The notes under the pieces: model-generated
The model's database searches: none
Seen by the model: the letters and a program-made list of their open reading frames with translations, nothing else
What the model was told of the DNA's origin: nothing
Source: Amaurobius ferox
Lineage: Eukaryota > Arthropoda > Arachnida > Araneae > Amaurobiidae
Direction: 5' to 3'
DNA length: 64,000 nt
NCBI GenBank assembly: GCA_951213105.1
Contig: OX578138.1
Location: 92,432,914-92,496,913 of the forward strand
Shown here: in pieces, positions 59,260 to 64,000 of the stretch
Numbering within the stretch: the first letter of the stretch is position 1
How the letters are laid out: every line of letters begins with the position of its first letter
Program-made: the position numbers and the translations under genes

Positions 59260-59264
59260 TATAG
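59103..59264 (+). pseudogene. Truncated gag N-terminus of the second unit
   Basis: Copy of the 48880 frame, running 53 codons to a TAG created by the filler DNA at 59262-59264. It would encode only the basic N-terminal arm of gag. Confidence 0.8.
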
Positions 59265-59280
59265 TAGTTCTATATTGGAG
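59260..59280. other. 21-bp filler at rearrangement junction
   Basis: Joins gag (homology ends 59259) to an internal LTR point equivalent to 47538. The filler contains TTCTATA, which is repeated at the start of the LTR segment, and ATTGGAG, which matches the gag sequence that would have followed. Confidence 0.85.
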
Positions 59281-59716
59281 TTCTATAATTAATCGGCTCA
59301 TGACAAAATGTATTTATGGATAATTTAAAATCAAAATTAAGATCATATGATTATTGAAGTGAATTATTGTGTGCTATATAAATTTTGAACAGAGCAGAAA
59401 GGCAGATTGTTCTATTATTAAAATGAAGCTCTGAATTTGATAAATTGATTTTTTAAAGTAAAATACTTGAGTGTGATTTTAAATAAATAATATTTTGATT
59501 TTTACTTTGCTTCTGATTTATTTGAAATGCCTTTAATTCCTCTGCTATTCACTGCATGTCATCTAACAAACAATTCTGTTAGACTGAGAAAGTTTCTTGC
59601 TTGGGTAAATTTAGAATGTTTGATTATTTTGATAAAATTCCACTATACGGCTTCACCGTCCCTTGGTTTGTCTGGTGCGCTTTTGCTTTTGTGAGTTGGC
59701 AAACCGCGCCATGACA
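59281..59716 (+). repeat. Partial third LTR (last 436 bp)
   Basis: Matches LTR1 47538-47973 and keeps the TATA box, AATAAA and terminal CATGACA. It shares CACTGCATG and CACCGTCCC with LTR2, and GAGAAAGTTTC with LTR1. Confidence 0.95.
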
Positions 59717-59825
59717 GCTGTGACCTCAATATGACATTGCCGAGACGTACTGCGACGTCCTCTGAAGTCACAAAGTCACAGTGTGACGTAAATCTTACGT
59801 CACTGTTAAAAAAATGATGTTAGGG
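59717..59825 (+). mobile_element. Family D repeat, copy D2, right part
   Basis: Starts with the second GCTG target copy, then TGACCTCAATATGACATTGC as in D1 (near 14432), and ends with the TACGTCACTGT arm and TTAGGGG. Confidence 0.8.
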
Positions 59826-60068
59826 GAGTAATCGTTCTGCTGTGGATTTAGATTTTCACTAGTTGTATATTTTCATTTTATAGCTTCCATTCCTCAGCCA
59901 TTTCTTAACGCCTCAAGCACTCAACTCCCTGTTGATAGATACCTCTCTAGGTTTTGATAGTATTGCTTCTATATCTCTATGTTATTAAGAAGGAGGAAGA
60001 TTTTTCCCACCATCTCAGGTATTCTTATTTTGTTTTGAACTGTATTTTATAGAATATTTATTATTATT
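59826..60068. other. No recognised feature
   Basis: Short AT-rich spacer between the D2 right part and copy C6. Confidence 0.4.
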
Positions 60069-60806
60069 ACTTTCCCTACAATGCATGGTAATGTATAGGG
60101 AAAGCATTGGAATCATGCCGAAAATCGCAACTCGAGTTTTCGACGGATCTACACGTTTCGGGACCTCTAGAATACGAAAAAACTATTTTTAGAGTGACGT
60201 CTGTGTGTGCGTCTGTCTGTGCAGATTTTGTATCCACTCTAACTAAAACACTTCTGGACCTAATTTCACAAAATTTGGTAGGAACGTCACTTGCGGGCAA
60301 ATCTGGTGCTGATTAGTGTTAGGTATGATTTTGGATCAAAGAACCCGCCGTTTTTTACGAAATGGCACGCAAAAGCTTATATCCACTCTAGCTCAAAAAC
60401 TAATGGACTGAATTTCACAAAATTCGGTAAAAAATTCACTTGTGGGTCACTCTGGTGCTGATTCGATTTTGGTAGGATTCAGAAAAAAAAATTGCTTTTT
60501 TCTGCAAAATGGCCAAAAAAATCGCCAAAATCTAAAATAAAAAATTATATGCTCAATATCCATTAAATGCTTGTTTAATACGTAATTTTTAACGAAGCAA
60601 AGAATAAGAACAACCCCATTACACTAGGAACTGCCGTTCTCGAGATATTTTACTTTCTTCGTATTTTCTCTGCGCCACCTTTGAAAATAAGTCCAGTTAT
60701 CAAATGAAGACGAAAATTGAATTAAAAGTGAATTAAATTTAATTTAAATAAAGATAACGTGTATATAAGTCTGCAGAGAAAGTCATGTGCTGCCCACATC
60801 AGATTG
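60069..60806 (+). mobile_element. Family C element, solo copy C6
   Basis: More diverged copy, 30 kb from the tandem array. The head is ACTTTCCCTACAATGCATGG with an AGGGAAAGC arm, and the CTGT microsatellite is very short. The 149-bp internal duplication is present. The 3' end is CTGCAGAGAAAGTCATGTGC, then the CCCACATCAG right arm and GATTGTTT. Confidence 0.85.
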
Positions 60807-61829
60807 TTTGCATCAGAATCAACCTCTCAGAGTTTCTGCTAATCATGATGATTAACAAAGGCCACCACAGATTTCAAAACGCCTTAAGATTAAAATTGCC
60901 CTACATTCCGGAATTCAAAAGAAATTTAACATTTAACTGTACGTTGTGTCGTCGTGTAGCGTCATAGTTTTGTAAGCAGCTGCGTTTAAAAAAACTTAAT
61001 TAAGGGGTGGCCCAACTCGATTTTCTCATCCCATTTCTTTAAATTTTACTAGAAAAAATGTGAAAAGTTGGTATAATGGATTCAAATTATTACAACTATA
61101 GCGTGTTACCCTTCACTTTAAGTAGCTATAAAATATATTTCGATTGATATTGTACTTGACAATCTACACCCTTGAGGGTAAATTGCTCCTCCCCCTAAGG
61201 GGCTAACGACATCCCCAACAAAACAAGAATGTATCGCAGCTATTTTTCACAACAATAATTGAAACTAATATATCTCATGATGATCGAGGCATAAATGAAC
61301 CCTTTTATGCTTGACATCAGACAGACATACGTACATCACTCCGAAAATAGTCAAAACGTGTTCAGCAGGTCTTAAAAAATTGTAGTGGCATCAAAATCTC
61401 AAATTCGAAAATTTTCATGAAAACAATACTTTGTCTATACTATATTACGTAATATTAGAATGTAATAACGAAAACTAATTTTGTTTTCAAGAAATTTCCT
61501 TTGACACGGATTTTCCTAAATACCTGTATATTTTTCTAATTACACTAGACTCATTTTTTTACCACACAATGACTATGTTGGTGGGAGATTTTGCAACTTG
61601 GTAAGTAAAGTGTACCAATTTTTACTTTTACAGTTTTACTTTGTAAAGTTATATTTATTTGGACCGAAGTTACTGATTTTCAAAATTTTTCTTGTAAATT
61701 TAAAAAGAAAAATAAATTCTGGTATGAGTAAGTCGAACTTTTTTTAAATTATCCTTTAATTTCTGCATGAAATAAATTTTCAGTAAAGAAACCAGGTATT
61801 CTTAAATATTTAAATTGTTACTGCTGAAT
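60807..61829. other. AT-rich interval, no recognised feature
   Basis: A 60-codon frame at 60785-60967 starts inside C6 and has no domain. Nothing else is supported. Confidence 0.4.
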
Positions 61830-62745
61830 AGAAATTTCAGTATGAGAATGTAATTTCGAATACAATTAGAAATTTCACATGCAATATGACTAACTAGTCT
61901 ATTGTAAGAACTGGTAACTTTAAACATATTGAAAATTTTACTACGAAATGGAAATTTCAGCATGCAATCATGATTTCGAATACAATTAGAAATTCCACAT
62001 ATTCTAATTCACTGCAAACTCCTAGAATGTATGCAAGTTTAATATGATTAACTACTCTATTGTAAGAACTGGTAACTTAAAACGCATTGACATTTCTATT
62101 GCAGAATGGAAATTAAAATATGGAAATATGATTTCGAATACAATTAAAAATTTCACATGTTCTAATTCACAACAAACTCCTAGAATGTATGCAAGTTCTT
62201 TAAACATAATCAACTAGTTAGTCTATTGTAAGAACTGGTAACTTAAGACATATTGGAAATTTTACTTCGGAATGGAAATTTTAGCATGATAATATTATTT
62301 CAAATACAAATAGAAATTCCACATGTTCTAATTCACAGCAAACTCCTAGAATGTATGCAAGTTTAACATGATTAACTAGTCTATTGCAAGAACTGGAAAC
62401 TTAAAATCCAATGCAATTTTTTCTGCGAAATGGAAATTTTAATATGAAAATATGATTTCGAATATAATTAGAATTTTCACATGTTCTAATTCACAGAAAG
62501 CTCATAGAACGTATGCAAGTTCTTTGAAGATGATTAACTATTCTATTGTAAGAACTGGTAACTTAAAGCGCATTGAAAATCATACTGCGGAATGGAAATT
62601 TGAGCATGAAAATATAATTTCGAATACAAGTAGAAATTTTACATGTTCTAATTCACAGTAAGCTCATAGAATATATACAAGTTCTTTAAAGATGATTAAC
62701 AAGTCTATTGTAAGAACTGGAAACTTAATATACATTGAACTTGAC
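61830..62745. repeat. Satellite-like tandem array, monomer about 162 bp
   Basis: The phrase ATTGTAAGAACTGG (or ATTGCAAGAACTGG) recurs at 61901, 62059, 62225, 62383, 62545 and 62707, spacings 158, 166, 158, 162 and 162 bp. Each unit also has AATGGAAATTT, GATTTCGAATACAATTAGAA and TGTTCTAATTCACA blocks, with 10-20% divergence by eye. A 69-codon frame spanning it is incidental. Confidence 0.92.
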
Positions 62746-62817
62746 ATTTCACTTTTGAAACTCTTCTGAATGGAAACTTTACATTTTCGTTTTTGGCGAT
62801 TAAATTTTTAAGCACAA

Positions 62818-62965
62818 CATTTTTAAACTGTCAAGTACATCTTAAACTATATTGATAACCTGCCGACCTTTTGAAGCTTTCTGAAATCGACTTTAGTAAG
62901 TATCGGATTGCTAAGAAATGGTTCGTTCCGAATATGAACAGATCTTTTGTTTTGTGCAATTTTTA
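62818..62965 (+). repeat. Family G repeat, copy G2
   Basis: Counterpart of 32540-32690: CTGTCAAGTACATCTTAAAC, GATAACCTGCCGAC, GAAATCGACTTTAG, TATCGGATTGC and AGATCTTTTGTTTT. Confidence 0.65.
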
Positions 62966-63300
62966 AATGCATTAAATTTCGAACATATTTCAGAATTATA
63001 AGGTATTTTAATTACAATAAAAACAAACAAATATAATTGCAAAACTTTAGGAATACAAATTTTATGACGGTTTAATTATTTTATTAAAAATGGAAAAAGA
63101 TCAAAAAGTATTTTAATACCTAACGTTTTAAAATTATCATGCAGCTAAAAATCGAAATAGAAGGATTTTTATATTAGTTAGCACTCATATAATCTCAAAA
63201 ATATATCAGAAATATTGTATGCTGTTTTTAATATGTCAGACAATAATACAAAAATTTTCTTTCAATTCGGTGAACATGACAGTTTCCCAGGGTAATTTTT
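62966..63300. other. No recognised feature
   Basis: AT-rich spacer between repeat G2 and copy A11. Confidence 0.4.
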
Positions 63301-64000
63301 ACTTTCTTTATATACATAATGTATAAGGAATGTATTGTGACGGAGTCGAAAATTCGAATTTAAATTTTCGACGGGAGAGCACGTTTCAAGCATCCCTGAT
63401 CATGAATCAAACATTTTTGAAGTGATGGCTCTCTCTTTGTGTCTGAGAGTCTGTGGAGACGATAACTGATGAACGAATGGACCGATTCGAACGAAATTTG
63501 GTACAAAAATCACAATTCGTATACTCTGGGAGCCTATTGTTTTTATGCACAATCGAATGTTCAGAAATTTTCGAGTGAAATTTCGAGAAAATCGTCAAAA
63601 AATCAAAACAGCATATAAAGCTACGCAAATAGACATTTCTTATGTAATTTTTAATTAGAAAACAATTGACATAAATTTTACATGAACCGTTCTCGAGATA
63701 TTGCACATTTTAAAAAAAATATCAAAAATCATATAAAATAAAAAAAATATATATTTCCTATTGAGAAACATGTTCACTTTTCATATATAATACCATACGA
63801 TAAATTTGGTGACATCATTTTCGTGGATCTAGCTCGTCCCATTCATGAAAAAAGATACTTTGAATAATACTTTTGTATTTGAATGCCAATAGTCATTTAT
63901 CTGCTGTAAGAATAACTCATTTCTTCGTCCATAACGCTTGGCGAGATTTTGGCGACGAATTTTGGTGGAATGTCGTCAACTTGGCGACTTTTTTAAATGT
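63301..64000 (+). mobile_element. Family A element, copy A11, cut by the window edge
   Basis: Plus copy with head ACTTTCTTTATATACATAAT. The TG microsatellite has collapsed to CTCTCTCTTTGTGTCTGAGA. The body runs to the inner palindrome, with GTCGTCAACTTGGCGAC (one change) near 63973. The 3' end lies outside the window. Confidence 0.85.

Larger units (their letters stand above)
46774..59716 (+). mobile_element. Ty3/gypsy-type LTR retrotransposon, composite with collapsed second unit
   Basis: Order: LTR1 (46774-47973), leader, gag-pol frame (49031-54724), long 3' non-coding stretch, polypurine tract, LTR2 (57001-58197), second leader plus gag start (58198-59259), 21-bp filler, and the 3' third of a further LTR (59281-59716). 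The outer ends are TGTCATG and CATGACA, a 7-bp inverted pair. LTR1 and LTR2 differ at roughly eight bases and two small indels (hand count), so the element is young. Placement in Ty3/gypsy (Metaviridae) rests on the domain order PR-RT-RNaseH-IN. No envelope-like gene was seen. Confidence 0.93.

Overview
This is a 64 kb, AT-rich, gene-poor stretch of an animal nuclear genome. Long CA/TG microsatellites, poly-A tracts, nested transposons and the absence of operon-like packing show a eukaryote. A DUF4817/IS630-like transposase relic and DINE-like repeats fit an arthropod best (inference; the species cannot be fixed from the sequence). No convincing host protein-coding gene, rRNA or intact tRNA was found. 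Almost everything recognisable is mobile or repetitive.

Three interspersed families dominate. Family A (about 0.95-1.0 kb, roughly eleven copies), family B (about 1.1-1.4 kb, six copies or fragments) and family C (about 0.78 kb, five head-to-tail copies at 25941-29836 plus one at 60069-60806) share one architecture: a 5' terminal motif that folds back on a nearby inverted copy, a microsatellite near the 5' side, a non-coding body, an inverted copy of the 5' motif near the 3' end, and a short 3' stem-loop. In A and C a T tract follows the stem-loop. This is the layout known for non-autonomous Helentron-associated elements (DINE-1/HINE). The terminal 12-mers differ between A and C, but both members of each pair have changed together. 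Family A also carries a three-level nested palindrome. Family D (GTGAC-rich, MITE-like) occurs twice, once inside a B copy and once as the target of the LTR element.

The largest unit is a young Ty3/gypsy-type LTR retrotransposon at 46774-59716, flanked by the 4-bp target duplication GCTG. It has a 1200-bp 5' LTR, a long gag-pol frame (49031-54724: gag, protease, RT, RNase H, integrase, GPF module), a polypurine tract and a 1197-bp second LTR. It then continues with a second copy of the leader and gag start (58198-59259), a 21-bp filler, and the last 436 bp of a third LTR (59281-59716). It is therefore a collapsed tandem. The gag N-terminus lies in a different frame from the rest of gag-pol.

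Other content includes a decayed DUF4817-type DNA transposon with good terminal inverted repeats (37971-39300), a six-anchor satellite with a period of about 162 bp (61830-62745), several short tandem arrays, tRNA-like SINE relics, a possible Penelope-like/hammerhead relic (29845-29960), Helitron-end relics and several two-copy repeats. Intervals with nothing recognisable are listed as such.
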